From positions 53,903 through 117,902 of the forward strand of contig NZ_FONL01000006.1 in assembly GCF_900112895.1 (NCBI RefSeq): DNA of 64,000 bases, written 5' to 3'. Position 1 is the stretch's first letter, and every line of letters begins with the position of its first letter. The stretch comes from Succiniclasticum ruminis DSM 9236 (GTDB lineage Bacteria > Bacillota > Negativicutes > Acidaminococcales > Acidaminococcaceae). Of this stretch, positions 1-9,086 are shown piece after piece. The notes under the pieces were generated by a model that did not search any database, had not been told where the DNA came from, and was given only the letters and a program-made list of their open reading frames with translations. A program made the translations under genes and the position numbers.

Positions 1-1
1 A

Positions 2-640
2 CAGTTGAAAGCGGAAGGTTATACCCGCATTGCTCTGGCATCTCTGGATATTATTCCCGGCATGGAATACGACTATAAGTGCGGCATTTACAGAAACTAT
101 CGCAATCAGTTCAAGAAGATGACCATGGGGCTGCCCCTTTTATTCTGGCAGGGGCAGGAGGACCAGCGGGATGATGTGGCAGAAACGGTGGAAGCCTTTG
201 CCACCCAGTTTCCTGATCTGGCCGCCGACGAGGCGTTGCTGGTGATGACCCATGGCACGCCTCATCCTTCCAACGCGTTTTATGCCGTTATCCAGGACCG
301 CCTGAATAAACTGGGGCGGGGCAACATCCATGTGTACAGCGTGGAAGGCATGCCCGTACTGGAACACGTCATTCCCGTACTGAAAGAGGAAGGCGTAAAG
401 CACGTGACCCTGATGCCCATGATGATGGTGGCAGGGGATCACGCCAATAACGACATGGCGGGGGACGAAGACGATTCCCACAAAGTGATTCTGCAAAAAG
501 AAGGATTTACCGTTACGCCCTACATTCACGGCATGGGCGAGAATCCGGCAATCCGTAAGATTTTTGTGGAACGTGCCCTGGAAAGCTGGGATGCACTGCA
601 GAATGCAGCCGAAGGCCGGACGGGAGGCATGCCCCATTAA
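2..640 (+). CDS. cbiK: Anaerobic sirohydrochlorin cobaltochelatase, 5' end cut off
   Basis: This is the C-terminal part of a CbiK-type chelatase, which inserts cobalt into sirohydrochlorin in the oxygen-independent B12 pathway. The frame is open to the left edge, so the N-terminus lies outside the window. Visible hallmarks are the HGTPHPSN motif and the MMMVAGDHANNDMAG segment; their histidines match metal-binding and catalytic positions of the family. About 212 residues are present against roughly 260-300 for complete proteins. A strong terminator follows at once, so this is the last gene of its transcript. A cobalt role fits the riboswitch and mutase downstream; a distinction from iron or nickel chelation cannot be made from sequence alone. 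Confidence 0.88.
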   Translation, partial: QLKAEGYTRIALASLDIIPGMEYDYKCGIYRNYRNQFKKMTMGLPLLFWQGQEDQRDDVAETVEAFATQFPDLAADEALLVMTHGTPHPSNAFYAVIQDRLNKLGRGNIHVYSVEGMPVLEHVIPVLKEEGVKHVTLMPMMMVAGDHANNDMAGDEDDSHKVILQKEGFTVTPYIHGMGENPAIRKIFVERALESWDALQNAAEGRTGGMPH

Positions 641-661
641 AACTGAAAAGTTAAAAAAGAT

Positions 662-703
662 AAAACGAAAAGCCCGCATGGTCCAATGCGGGCTTTTCGT
701 TTT
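662..703 (+). terminator. Bidirectional intrinsic terminator after cbiK
   Basis: A perfect 18-bp stem (662-679 with 686-703) encloses a 6-nt loop. The outer part is A-rich on the left and T-rich on the right, so it can end transcription in both directions: cbiK from the left and the small minus-strand gene from the right. Confidence 0.92.
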
Positions 704-849
704 GCTGTTTGGTGACAAAAGGTGAAGAAGAAGGATTAGGGGTTTTGTCGTGGCAGATGGCTCCTGGCCACTTATCTTTTACTACTATAATTATAATTAT
801 TTACAATAAAGTTATCAACAGATTAAAATTATTTATTGATAATATTTAC

Positions 850-1053
850 TCATTGCTTTTCGTGGCTCATATCTTCCAGTACGGCCACCAGAGCAAGCTT
901 TGCTTCTTCCAGCCGGTCCAGGTCATATATTATGTCCCGTACCAGAAAATCTTTGGTGCTGACTGTATTGCTGATGCTGTCGATTACTTCGTCCATGCGT
1001 TTCAGCACGCCATATAAAATATCCTTCCGGGTAACGTCACGGTTCACTTCCAT
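850..1053 (-). CDS. Small hypothetical protein, 67 aa
   Basis: I do not recognise this family. The start at 1053 was chosen because a GGAGGTG ribosome site sits about 7 nt upstream; a longer reading from 1092 has no such site. The product is acidic, soluble and mostly helical in composition, beginning MEVNRDVTRKDILYGVLKRM and ending in a Glu/Leu-rich helix. It has no signal peptide or membrane segment. It lies 66 bp after the binding-protein gene on the same strand and could be co-transcribed with it. The region between its stop and the terminator at 703 holds only AT-rich sequence and a weak hairpin. Confidence 0.7.
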   Translation of the reverse strand: MEVNRDVTRKDILYGVLKRMDEVIDSISNTVSTKDFLVRDIIYDLDRLEEAKLALVAVLEDMSHEKQ

Positions 1054-1119
1054 AAAATGGCACCTCCGGTTCTTTATATTTTGATAATTCAAATTATACT
1101 AATAACAGTAATTGCTCTT

Positions 1120-2157
1120 TTATTTTCCGATCGCTTTTTCCCACTTATTTACTACTTCATCACGATGTCTGCCTGCCCACAGAAAGTTGTATTTGATCAG
1201 CTTTATGCCTTTCAGTTCGTCTGCCTGTTTAGGTGGTTTGGCATCGGGGTGGGTAAGGAACTGGTAGGAGCCTACTGTCTGACCGATTTCCTGCGCCTTG
1301 GCAGTCAGGCACCAGTCGATGAACCGTTTGGCCGCCTCCTGATCGGGGCCGCCCTTGATCAGCGATACGGCACCCACTTCGTACCCTGTACCTTCCGAGG
1401 GATGGGTCAGGATCAGGTCTTTCATGCCCCCTTCCCGGAATTTGATGGCATCGTGCAGGAAAGAGATGCCGATGAGGCACTCACCCTGTCCTGCCATTTT
1501 CGCAGGAGCGGAACCGGACTTCTGATAGTTCTTCATCTGCTTGTCCAGTTTCGTCATATATTCCAGCGCGTCTTCTTCGCCCCGCAGCTGGAACATGGAA
1601 GCCAGCAGCGTATAGCCGGTGCCTGAAGATTTGGGGTTGGGCATGACGATCTGTCCCTTATATTCCGGTTTCAGCAGGTCGTTCCAGTTCTTAGGCGGTT
1701 CCAGATTCTTTTCCTTTAACAGTTTGCCGTTAGAGGCAAAGCCCAGATAACCCACATAAACTCCAGTCCAGAATCCGTCTCGGTCCCTGAACCGGTCTGG
1801 AATTTTGGCAGCATTGGGGGAAACGTATTTCTCCAGCAGTCCGTCCGCTTTGGCCTGGATTTGGCCGTCTGCCGGTCCGCCGAACCAGACGGAAGCTTTC
1901 GGCGCATCTTTTTCCGCTTTCAGTCGCTGCAGGGTTTCCCCGGACGACATACGCACCGCGGTCACTTTGATTCCGGTCTCTTTTTCAAAGGCGGCCACAT
2001 CCGCCGCCATGAAATCCTCTAAAGCGCCCCAGTAAATCGTCAGCTTCTGTGTAGCGGGCCTGGCGTTTTCTTTCTTATCGCCGCCGCAGCCGCCGAGGGA
2101 GAATAGCAATAAACCGGTAAGTGACAAGGCACAAACAGTTTTCAGAGTTTTTTTCAT
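1120..2157 (-). CDS. Iron(III)/2-aminoethylphosphonate-type ABC transporter substrate-binding lipoprotein
   Basis: A 345-residue family-1 extracellular solute-binding protein. The N-terminus is a lipoprotein signal, with a hydrophobic stretch and lipobox LGGC (Cys24), so the mature protein would be lipid-anchored outside the inner membrane. The core resembles the FbpA/AfuA and PotD-like group: LTIYWGALEDFMAADVAAFE, then ETGIKVTAVRMSSGETLQRL, SVWFGG and YKGQIVMPNPKSSGTGYTLL. No permease or ATPase gene lies beside it, so it is an orphan here or partners with distant genes. A GGAG ribosome site precedes the ATG. Iron is the likeliest ligand class, but phosphonates, thiamine or another small anion cannot be excluded. 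Confidence 0.8.
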   Translation of the reverse strand: MKKTLKTVCALSLTGLLLFSLGGCGGDKKENARPATQKLTIYWGALEDFMAADVAAFEKETGIKVTAVRMSSGETLQRLKAEKDAPKASVWFGGPADGQIQAKADGLLEKYVSPNAAKIPDRFRDRDGFWTGVYVGYLGFASNGKLLKEKNLEPPKNWNDLLKPEYKGQIVMPNPKSSGTGYTLLASMFQLRGEEDALEYMTKLDKQMKNYQKSGSAPAKMAGQGECLIGISFLHDAIKFREGGMKDLILTHPSEGTGYEVGAVSLIKGGPDQEAAKRFIDWCLTAKAQEIGQTVGSYQFLTHPDAKPPKQADELKGIKLIKYNFLWAGRHRDEVVNKWEKAIGK

Positions 2158-2436
2158 AACACAGACTCCTTTTCCGTTGGATTGTGAGAGTGAAAAATGA
2201 AAAACAATATATTTACTTAATACAAAATATATCGTAAATCAAACTAATTACTGATTTTTTATAAATTTATTTTATCAGAAAGCCTGTATTTCGACAATAC
2301 CATATAATAAAAAAGAAGGATAAACGGGTTACGCAAATATTTGCCGCATAAGCTATATTTAAAAAACCTGCTATCAATATAGAGTTTTATTAGCAAGTAA
2401 AATAAATAATCTTATGATAAAAAATAACAAATAACT

Positions 2437-2465
2437 TGACATTCTTAATAATAATTATTATTATA
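2437..2465 (+). promoter_or_regulatory. Promoter of the cobalamin riboswitch leader with overlapping 18-bp palindrome
   Basis: TTGACA (2437-2442) is followed after 17 bp by TATTAT (2460-2465), a near-consensus housekeeping promoter starting the transcript near 2472. A perfect 18-bp AT-only palindrome (2447-2464) covers the spacer and most of the -10 box, where a repressor would block RNA polymerase. Its composition recalls Fur-type operators, and the divergent gene encodes an iron-type binding protein, but the match to a Fur box is only general. The rest of 2158-2436 is AT-rich and must hold the promoter of the divergent lipoprotein gene; I could not assign one confidently. Confidence 0.75.
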
Positions 2466-2548
2466 TTAATGGACAGGAAAACCGGTCAGGCCAACTCAAA
2501 TCCGACCGTTTCCGGTGAAGAGTGTTTTATAACTTAATACAACGAATA

Positions 2549-2705
2549 ATACAGGTGCCCGCAAGGGCCCAACAGAGAAGTCCGGTGCAAATCCGGCGCG
2601 GTCCCGCCGCTGTAAGGGGGAGCGAACTTCAAAAATGTCACTGAAACAAATGGTTTTGGGAAGGCGAAGCGAGCGATGAACCCAAGTCAGAAGAACTGCC
2701 TGTAT
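2549..2705 (+). promoter_or_regulatory. Cobalamin (adenosylcobalamin-type) riboswitch aptamer
   Basis: Conserved B12 aptamer elements occur in order: the closing stem ATACAGG/CCTGTAT, the core AAATCCGGCGCGGTCCCGCC with GCTGTAA after it, a GTCACTG box, GGGAAGGCG, GATGAACCC, and the B12 box AAGTCAGAAGAACTGCC near the 3' end. A hairpin with a T-run follows about 80 nt downstream, so control by premature termination is likely. The element precedes methylmalonyl-CoA mutase, itself a B12 enzyme, rather than a B12 synthesis or import gene. Confidence 0.93.
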
Positions 2706-2785
2706 GAACTCCCATTTCTTGACCCGCGAGCGACGGGGAGGAGATGACTGCATAGCCGTTAACCGGCGGGCAGCTGCCTTCAAAC

Positions 2786-2815
2786 CGTCTTTTCAATAAC
2801 GAAAAGGCGTTTTTT
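2786..2815 (+). terminator. Intrinsic terminator, probable expression platform of the cobalamin riboswitch
   Basis: A 9-bp stem (2786-2794 with 2801-2809, including one G-T pair) with a 6-nt loop is followed by six T. It lies 80 nt downstream of the B12 box and about 280 nt before mutA, so it must be bypassed or followed by a second promoter for mutA expression. A TATAAT at 2849-2854 could be the -10 box of such a promoter, but no convincing -35 box precedes it. Confidence 0.72.
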
Positions 2816-2884
2816 ATTTAGTTTATATAACGGCCTGGACAACCGTCATATAATGATTTGCCATTCTCAAACCTTCCGAATTCA

Positions 2885-3060
2885 CGTGCGCGGTAACGCA
2901 GCCGGACACTGGGTTACCCGCACGGGTCTGAAGGTGAAGGAAGATGGTGAAACGGCAGCGGCAGTGATCACTCTCACACGAGCAGGGCTTTTTTATTGGG
3001 TAACATCCATCCGGCGACGGATGGTCTTACATAGATTCAGCGACCGGGCGCATTTCCCGG
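2885..3060 (+). promoter_or_regulatory. Second structured leader between the riboswitch terminator and mutA
   Basis: Several stable elements lie in this otherwise gene-free stretch. A 12-bp stem with one bulged C joins CGTGCG-C-GGTAAC (2885-2897) to GTTACCCGCACG (2913-2924) over a 15-nt loop. A 10-bp palindrome AGTGATCACT and a short hairpin with a T6 run follow. Then comes CCATCCG (3007-3013) paired with CGGATGG (3018-3024) over a GCGA tetraloop, and a CCGGG/CCCGG hairpin just before the ribosome site of mutA. I recognise no known RNA family here. The function is unknown; it could be a tandem regulatory element, a translation-control structure or an mRNA stabiliser. Confidence 0.5.
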
Positions 3061-3098
3061 GAGGAGAATCAAAAATCTTATGAGGAGGTAAATTGTTT

Positions 3099-5354
3099 AT
3101 GGCTGAAGAAACCAACATCGAGCAGTCCAAATCCAAGCCGATGACTGACAAGGAGTTGGAAGAACTTCTGCGTAAGTCCGAACAGAACGCGTCTTACCCG
3201 GATGTTCCGTTTGATGAGTTTACAGTCCCCACTCCGGAAGAATGGGTGGCGGCCTGTAACGAACTGTTAAAAGGCAAACCTTTTGACAAGATGATGTACA
3301 CCAAAAACTATGAAGGCATTACCTTCGACCCCATTTACACGCTGCGTAAATGGAAAGACATCCTGCCGACGGATGATTATCCGGGCATGGGTGACTACCT
3401 GCGCGGAAGCACGGTGAATGGATACGTTCACGAACCCTGGGGTATCGCGCAGGCATGCGATCTCACCGAACCGCAGGAAAACAACGAACTGCTGAAATTT
3501 GAAATTTCCAAAGGCAGTACGGTTTACCATGTTCGCGTTGACAGCGCAACCCTGGGTGGTATTGATGTAAAAGATGCCGAAAAGCCCGGCGATAAGGGCG
3601 TAAGCCTGACCACCTTGGAAGACATGCACACCATGCTGGACGGACTGGATCTGGAAAAACTGCCGTATATGCTGTATACCGGTGAAGGCTCTGCACGCCT
3701 GCTGGCAATGACGGTAGCCGCTCTGAAAGCTGCAGGCAAAAAGATTGAAAAGCTGCACGGTATTATCGGCGCTGACCCGATCGGCGAACTGGTAAAGAAC
3801 GGCAAGACTGCTGAAAGTCTGGATGCCCTGTATGACCAGATGGCCGGCGTTATCAAATGGGCGAAGAAAAACGCTCCCGGCCTGCGCACCATCCTGGTTC
3901 GCAGCACAGTGTTCTCCCTTGGTGGAGCGGAAAGCGTTCAGGAAGTTGCCTATACCTATGCGGTAGCAGTTGAATATGTACGCCAGATGATGAAACGCGG
4001 TCTGGATATCCACGATATTTCCCAGGCTATCGCCTTCGAGTTCAACCAGGGCGCTAACTTCTTTATGGAAATCGCTAAACTGCGTGCAGCCCGCCAGATT
4101 TGGGCAAACATCATGAAGGAATTCGGCGCGGAAGAAGCAGACCGTGCTTCCTTCGTGCATGGCCGTCCTGCATCCTTCACCAAGACCGTGATCGATCCGT
4201 ACGTTAACATGTTGCGTAACTGCACCCAGTCCTTCTCCAGCGTTGTAGGCGGCGTTAATACCTTTGAAAATGAACCCTTTGACGAACTGATCCGCAAAGG
4301 CGACACTTTCTCCCGCCGTATTGCCCGTAACATCCACATCATGTTGCAGGAAGAATTCGGTATGCAGGCGCCTATCGATCAGGCCGGCGGCTCCTGGGCC
4401 GTTGAAGCGCTGACCAAACAGATCACCGAAAAGATCTGGGCTAAATTCCAGGAAGTAGAAGCAGCAGGCGGCGTTATCGCGGCACTGAAAGACGGCAGCA
4501 TCCAGAAAGGCATCGCCGATGTCCTGGCTGCCCGCTTCAAAGCGCTGGAACTTCGCAAAGACCGCGCGGTCGGCGTAAACATGTATCCGAACATGACAGA
4601 AGAACCTTTGGATCCCCGTCCGGAAAACACCGAAGAGATCAAAAAGATTCTGGTTGCTGCAGTTGAAAAATATGAAGCCGACGTTGACGCAAAAGAAGCG
4701 GAAGCAAAACTGGCTGCTGTTAAGGCAGCAGCTGCTGACGTTCTGGTTGACGCGGAAGCGGAAGCATTCGCTGCCGGCGCCACGATCGGCCAGGTTGCCA
4801 AAGCTGCTGCCAAGGCAGAAGGCGAGGTAACTGTAGAAGCGATTGCGGAACATCACTGGACGGAAAAATTCGAAGCTCTGCGCAGAGATACCGAAGCATA
4901 TATTGCCAAGACCGGCAAAAACGTGGAAGTATTCCTGGCCAACATGGGACCGATTCCGCAGCATAAAGCCCGCGCTGACTTCTCCACCAGCTTCCTGCAG
5001 GTCGGCGAATTCAACGTGCATCTGAACAATGGCTTCCAGGACGACGAAGACAAGCCCAATTCCCGTTGGGAAAAGGCAGCGGCTGCCCTGAAGGCCGGCA
5101 TCGACGAAGCTGGTACCCCGTATGACTGCGCGGTTATCTGCTCCACCGACGCTACCTATCCGGAAGACGTACCGGGAATGGCTCCGCTGCTGAAAGCTGC
5201 CAACCCGACCATGAAACTGTTCCTGGCCGGCGCTCCTGCCAAAGATATGAAACAGACATATCTGGATGCAGGCGTAGACGACTTCATCAGCGTATCCGCC
5301 AACTGCTTTGATATTCTGAAAGACTTGCAGAAGAGGAAGGGGATGATTGAATAA
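3099..5354 (+). CDS. mutA: Methylmalonyl-CoA mutase small (beta) subunit
   Basis: This is the non-catalytic partner of the alpha-beta mutase that interconverts succinyl-CoA and (R)-methylmalonyl-CoA for propionate formation. It is about 751 aa, with an N-terminal TIM-barrel-like mutase domain and a C-terminal cobalamin-type flavodoxin fold. In that fold the DxHxxG signature is absent: where MutB has QDGHDRG, this protein reads [12 protein letters not shown] (around residue 615), so it cannot provide the cobalt-ligating histidine, as known for the family. ATG 3099 is preferred, with AGGAGG ten bases upstream; a TTG at 3093 lies too close. The stop overlaps the mutB start by one base, indicating coupled translation. 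Confidence 0.95.
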   Translation: MAEETNIEQSKSKPMTDKELEELLRKSEQNASYPDVPFDEFTVPTPEEWVAACNELLKGKPFDKMMYTKNYEGITFDPIYTLRKWKDILPTDDYPGMGDYLRGSTVNGYVHEPWGIAQACDLTEPQENNELLKFEISKGSTVYHVRVDSATLGGIDVKDAEKPGDKGVSLTTLEDMHTMLDGLDLEKLPYMLYTGEGSARLLAMTVAALKAAGKKIEKLHGIIGADPIGELVKNGKTAESLDALYDQMAGVIKWAKKNAPGLRTILVRSTVFSLGGAESVQEVAYTYAVAVEYVRQMMKRGLDIHDISQAIAFEFNQGANFFMEIAKLRAARQIWANIMKEFGAEEADRASFVHGRPASFTKTVIDPYVNMLRNCTQSFSSVVGGVNTFENEPFDELIRKGDTFSRRIARNIHIMLQEEFGMQAPIDQAGGSWAVEALTKQITEKIWAKFQEVEAAGGVIAALKDGSIQKGIADVLAARFKALELRKDRAVGVNMYPNMTEEPLDPRPENTEEIKKILVAAVEKYEADVDAKEAEAKLAAVKAAAADVLVDAEAEAFAAGATIGQVAKAAAKAEGEVTVEAIAEHHWTEKFEALRRDTEAYIAKTGKNVEVFLANMGPIPQHKARADFSTSFLQVGEFNVHLNNGFQDDEDKPNSRWEKAAAALKAGIDEAGTPYDCAVICSTDATYPEDVPGMAPLLKAANPTMKLFLAGAPAKDMKQTYLDAGVDDFISVSANCFDILKDLQKRKGMIE

Positions 5355-7552
5355 TGGCAAATCTGAATCCTGATTTCACCAAGATTAGTTTTCCCGAACA
5401 CCCTTCCTGCTCCTATGAGGACTGGAAGAAAGGTCTGGAAAAGAAGACCGGTGAAAACTGGGATGCCCTGAAAGGCACAACCCTGGAACGTATCCCGGTT
5501 GATCCGCTGTACACTGCTGAAATTTACAAAAAATGCAACCATCTGGATTTCATGAGCGGTATTCCTCCGTTCCTGCGTGGGCCGTACTCCACCATGTACG
5601 TATTCCGTCCCTGGACGGTGCGTCAGTACGCCGGTTTCTCCACTGCAGAAGAATCCAACGCTTTCTACCGCCGCAACCTGGCAGCGGGCCAGAAAGGTCT
5701 GTCTATCGCCTTCGACCTGCCGACGCATCGCGGCTACGACGCGGATAACCCCCGTGTAGTAGGCGACGTTGGTAAAGCAGGCGTATCCGTTTGCTCCATG
5801 TTGGATATGAACATCCTGTTCTCCGGCATTCCGCTGGACCAGATGTCCGTATCCATGACCATGAACGGCGCCGTTCTTCCGATTCTGTCCTTCTTCATCG
5901 TATCCGGTGAGGAACAGGGCGTAGACAAGAAGATCATGGCCGGTACCATCCAGAACGATATTCTGAAGGAATTCATGGTACGTAACACCTACATCTATCC
6001 GCCTGATATGTCCATGCGTATCATCGGCGATATTTTCGAGTACACCACCAACTACATGCCGAAGTTCAACTCCATTTCCATTTCCGGTTACCACATTCAG
6101 GAATGCGGCGCAACCTGCGATCTGGAATTAGGCTACACCCTGGCCGACGGCATGGAATACATCCGCACCGGTGAAAGAGCAGGCCTGAAGGTTGACGCCT
6201 TCGCAAAACGTCTGTCCTTCTTCTGGGATATGGGCAAGAACTACTTCATGGAAGTTGCCAAGATGCGTGCGGCCCGTGTACTGTGGGCGAAGATTCTGAA
6301 GAGCTTTGGCGCTAAGAATCCGAAATCCATGGCACTGCGTACCCACTCCCAGACTTCCGGCTGGTCCCTCACCGAACAGGATCCGTTCAACAATATCTCC
6401 CGTACCTGTATGGAAGCTATGTCCGCAGCACTGGGTCACACCCAGTCCCTGCATACCAACGCACTGGACGAAGCCATCGCACTGCCGACCGATTTCTCCG
6501 CACGTCTGGCACGTAACACCCAGCTGTACATCCAGGACGAGACCAAAGTCTGCAAGATCATCGATCCGTGGGGCGGCTCCTACTATCTGGAATACCTCAC
6601 CAACGAGATCATCCGCCGTGCCTGGGCGCACATCCAGGAAGTTGAATCCCTGGGCGGTATGGCCAAAGCTATCGCCACCGGCCTGCCGAAGATGCGTATC
6701 GAAGAATGCGCGGCCCGTCGTCAGGCTAATATCGACAGCGGCAAGGAAACCATCGTCGGCCTGAACAAATACCGTCTGGCCAAGGAAGACCCGCTGAACG
6801 TATTGTCCATCGATAACACCGCCGTTCGTAACGCCCAGATCAAACGTCTGGAAAAACTGCGTGCGGAACGGAATCCGGAAGCCGTTGCCCGTGACCTGGC
6901 AGCCCTGACCGCAGCAGCGGAAAGCCGCGAAAACGGCAACCTGCTGGAATGCGCCGTTCAGGCAGCCCGCGACCGTGCATCCCTGGGTGAAATCTCCGAC
7001 GCAATCGAAAAAGTATCCGGTCGTTTCAATGCGGTTATCCACACTGTATCCGGCGTATACAGCAGCGAATTCTCCGGCAACGACGATATGGAAAAAGCCA
7101 ATGCGCTGGCTAAAGAGTTTGAAAAACTGGAAGGCCGCCGGCCTCGTATCTTCCTGGCTAAGATGGGTCAGGACGGTCATGACCGCGGACAGAAAGTTCT
7201 GGCGACCTCCTTCGCTGACATGGGCTGGGACGTTGACGTAGGGCCTCTGTTCCAGACTCCGGAAGAAACCGCACAGGACGCAGTGGACAACGACGTTCAC
7301 ATGGTAGGCTTCTCCTCCCTGGCTGCCGGTCACAAGACCCTGCTGCCGGCTCTGGTGGAAGAACTTGCCAAACGCGGCCGTGAGGATATTCTGGTAACCA
7401 TCGGCGGCGTTATCCCCGCACAGGATTACGATTATCTGTACGATCATGGTGCAGCTGCCATCTTCGGGCCTGGTACCAACATTCCGAAGTGCTGCATCAA
7501 ACTGCTGCAGATGTTGGTAGACCGTGCGAAAGAGGAAGCGGCTCAGGAATAA
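5354..7552 (+). CDS. mutB: Methylmalonyl-CoA mutase large (alpha) catalytic subunit
   Basis: The 732-aa catalytic subunit carries the substrate-binding barrel ([20 protein letters not shown] near residue 75, and [20 protein letters not shown]) and the C-terminal B12 domain. The cobalt-coordinating signature GQDGHDRGQ places the lower-ligand histidine at about residue 609. Length and motifs match full-length alpha subunits. It starts in a TAATG overlap with mutA, so the two subunits are probably made in equal amounts. The mutase would run in the succinyl-CoA to methylmalonyl-CoA direction in a propionate-forming anaerobe; no epimerase or decarboxylase gene is present in this window to confirm the direction. 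Confidence 0.97.
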   Translation: MANLNPDFTKISFPEHPSCSYEDWKKGLEKKTGENWDALKGTTLERIPVDPLYTAEIYKKCNHLDFMSGIPPFLRGPYSTMYVFRPWTVRQYAGFSTAEESNAFYRRNLAAGQKGLSIAFDLPTHRGYDADNPRVVGDVGKAGVSVCSMLDMNILFSGIPLDQMSVSMTMNGAVLPILSFFIVSGEEQGVDKKIMAGTIQNDILKEFMVRNTYIYPPDMSMRIIGDIFEYTTNYMPKFNSISISGYHIQECGATCDLELGYTLADGMEYIRTGERAGLKVDAFAKRLSFFWDMGKNYFMEVAKMRAARVLWAKILKSFGAKNPKSMALRTHSQTSGWSLTEQDPFNNISRTCMEAMSAALGHTQSLHTNALDEAIALPTDFSARLARNTQLYIQDETKVCKIIDPWGGSYYLEYLTNEIIRRAWAHIQEVESLGGMAKAIATGLPKMRIEECAARRQANIDSGKETIVGLNKYRLAKEDPLNVLSIDNTAVRNAQIKRLEKLRAERNPEAVARDLAALTAAAESRENGNLLECAVQAARDRASLGEISDAIEKVSGRFNAVIHTVSGVYSSEFSGNDDMEKANALAKEFEKLEGRRPRIFLAKMGQDGHDRGQKVLATSFADMGWDVDVGPLFQTPEETAQDAVDNDVHMVGFSSLAAGHKTLLPALVEELAKRGREDILVTIGGVIPAQDYDYLYDHGAAAIFGPGTNIPKCCIKLLQMLVDRAKEEAAQE

Positions 7553-7616
7553 CGGAACGGTAAGGAAAGCAGCCTGAGCGGCTGTTGACGGACAGTTCCC
7601 AAGTGTAAGAAAAATT

Positions 7617-7751
7617 ATGGTGCGTGCCTGCCCCTGTTGTGGTAACGGGGGCAGACAGCCCATTTATTTCATGTATGGGGAACGGGAAGCAGAATGCATT
7701 CGGTCAGTATCGCGTGACGCCTGCCGGACCACCATATATGAAGAAAGTTGA
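7617..7751 (+). CDS. Possible 44-aa zinc-ribbon-like small protein between mutB and meaB
   Basis: An ATG at 7617 opens a 44-codon frame that fills most of the mutB-meaB gap and ends two bases before a possible meaB start. Near its N-terminus is CPCCGNGG, a CxxC knuckle of the zinc-ribbon kind, and two further cysteines follow at roughly residues 27 and 36, with the spacing less typical. The ribosome site is weak. It may be a genuine small metal-binding protein, a translated leader coupling to meaB, or chance. I do not recognise a family. Confidence 0.3.
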   Translation: MVRACPCCGNGGRQPIYFMYGEREAECIRSVSRDACRTTIYEES

Positions 7752-7761
7752 GATGATAATC

Positions 7762-8940
7762 ATGCCTGAAATTCCAAAATCTGATTTACATCCCAGCTGG
7801 GTGCCTGAGGATGCAAATGAAAACTTTGCCTGTTCCGTAATGGGTGGCATCGACACGAAAGTTAACGCCAACTCAGAAGAAAAAGTCTACGATCCCAATG
7901 CAGTCCGCAGGGTTCCGTTGCGCAGGAAACCCACTCTTGACGAGATTGTAAAGGGTGTAGGCGAAGGCAATCGCGTGATGTTATCCAAAGCGATTACTCT
8001 GATTGAAAGTAATGCTCCTAAAGATTTTGATAAGGCCCAGCGTGTATTGCAGGGTCTGCTGCCAAAAACGGGCAAGGCGCTGCGCATCGGTATCACCGGT
8101 GTTCCCGGCGCAGGCAAGAGTACGTTTATTGAGGCCTTTGGCCAGCTGCTGTGCAGCATGGGCTACAAAGTGGCCGTTTTGGCCGTTGACCCCACCAGTC
8201 CTCTGACCGGCGGTTCCATTCTGGGCGATAAGACCCGTATGCAGAACCTGTCCCGGGAACCGAACTGCTTTATCCGTCCTACACCTTCCGGCGGAACGTT
8301 AGGCGGCGTGGCCCGTAAGAGCCGCGAGACCATGATGCTCTGCGAAGCGGCAGGGTATGACGTAATTCTGGTAGAAACCGTAGGCGTAGGCCAGTCGGAG
8401 ACGACCGTACGTAATATGGTAGACTTCTTTATGCTGGTTGTTCTTACCGGCGCAGGCGACGATCTGCAGGGTATTAAAAAAGGTATCATGGAACTGGCCG
8501 ACGCCATTGTAGTTAATAAAGCGGACGGCGAAAACCTGGCGCGGGCTACCGTGACCCAGGGTGAATATGAACGTATGGTGGAATTCATCCGTCCGGCCAC
8601 GGAAGGGTGGAAGACCCATGCTTATAAATGTTCCGCGCTGACCCATGACGGATTACCCGAACTGTGGGCCGTAATGCGGAAGTTTGAAAAAGAAACGAAA
8701 GAATCCGGAGTGTTCCAGAAACGCCGTAAAGCACAGCTTCTTTCCTGGGTACGCGGCATGATTGACGAGCATCTCCATAACCTGTTCTTTAACGATCCGA
8801 TGATCAAGGGCCGTATCCCGCTGGTTGAACATTCCGTAGTAAACGGGCTGATTTCCCCCAGCCAGGCGGTTACCGAGCTGATCCGCTGCTTCGATATGGA
8901 CCGGGCGGCCATAAAGCATATGCAGAGCGGCAAGATGTAA
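7762..8940 (+). CDS. meaB: Methylmalonyl-CoA mutase-associated GTPase (MeaB/ArgK family)
   Basis: A G3E-family P-loop GTPase that protects and reloads B12 mutases by gating transfer of adenosylcobalamin. Walker A is GVPGAGKSTFIEAFG (near residue 113); later motifs include DPTSPLTGGSILGDKTRM, the family hallmark ILVETVGVGQSE, and NKADGEN as the base-recognition motif. The C-terminal region includes the dimerisation arm. The start is uncertain: ATGs at 7738, 7753 and 7762 are all possible, and none has a strong ribosome site; 7762 gives the usual start of the family (392 aa). Location directly after mutAB supports the chaperone role. Confidence 0.93.
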   Translation: MPEIPKSDLHPSWVPEDANENFACSVMGGIDTKVNANSEEKVYDPNAVRRVPLRRKPTLDEIVKGVGEGNRVMLSKAITLIESNAPKDFDKAQRVLQGLLPKTGKALRIGITGVPGAGKSTFIEAFGQLLCSMGYKVAVLAVDPTSPLTGGSILGDKTRMQNLSREPNCFIRPTPSGGTLGGVARKSRETMMLCEAAGYDVILVETVGVGQSETTVRNMVDFFMLVVLTGAGDDLQGIKKGIMELADAIVVNKADGENLARATVTQGEYERMVEFIRPATEGWKTHAYKCSALTHDGLPELWAVMRKFEKETKESGVFQKRRKAQLLSWVRGMIDEHLHNLFFNDPMIKGRIPLVEHSVVNGLISPSQAVTELIRCFDMDRAAIKHMQSGKM

Positions 8941-9010
8941 AGGTCGTCAGCGTTATCTTACACAAAGGCTTATTCACAGCGGTTACCGCCTTAGCTGCTG
9001 TGTGATAGCG

Positions 9011-9070
9011 GACTTCCCGCCGCCTCGGGAAGTCCGAAACCCCGGTCTCCGTAAGGAAGCCGGGGTTTTT
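9011..9070 (+). terminator. Double hairpin terminator after meaB
   Basis: Two hairpins stand in series. The first is a perfect 9-bp stem GACTTCCCG/CGGGAAGTC (9011-9019 with 9026-9034) without a T-run. The second is AAACCCCGG/CCGGGGTTT (9037-9045 with 9060-9068), leading into five T. The second is a good intrinsic terminator; the first may stabilise the 3' end. Confidence 0.85.
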
Positions 9071-9086
9071 GTGATGAAAACAAGTT

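Noticed and set aside
709..1626. Plus-strand frames across the binding-protein lipoprotein gene and small minus-strand gene
   Set aside because: They are opposite real genes with clear ribosome sites and motifs and show no features of their own.
2853..3083. A 76-codon plus-strand frame between the riboswitch and mutA
   Set aside because: There is no ribosome site, the product has no family features, and the region is better explained by stable RNA stems.
3267..5360. A 697-codon open frame on the minus strand opposite mutA, with similar long frames opposite mutB and glyS
   Set aside because: Their products are rich in Phe, His and Cys with no family features, have no ribosome site, and mirror the codon usage of real plus-strand genes. 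They are antisense shadows.
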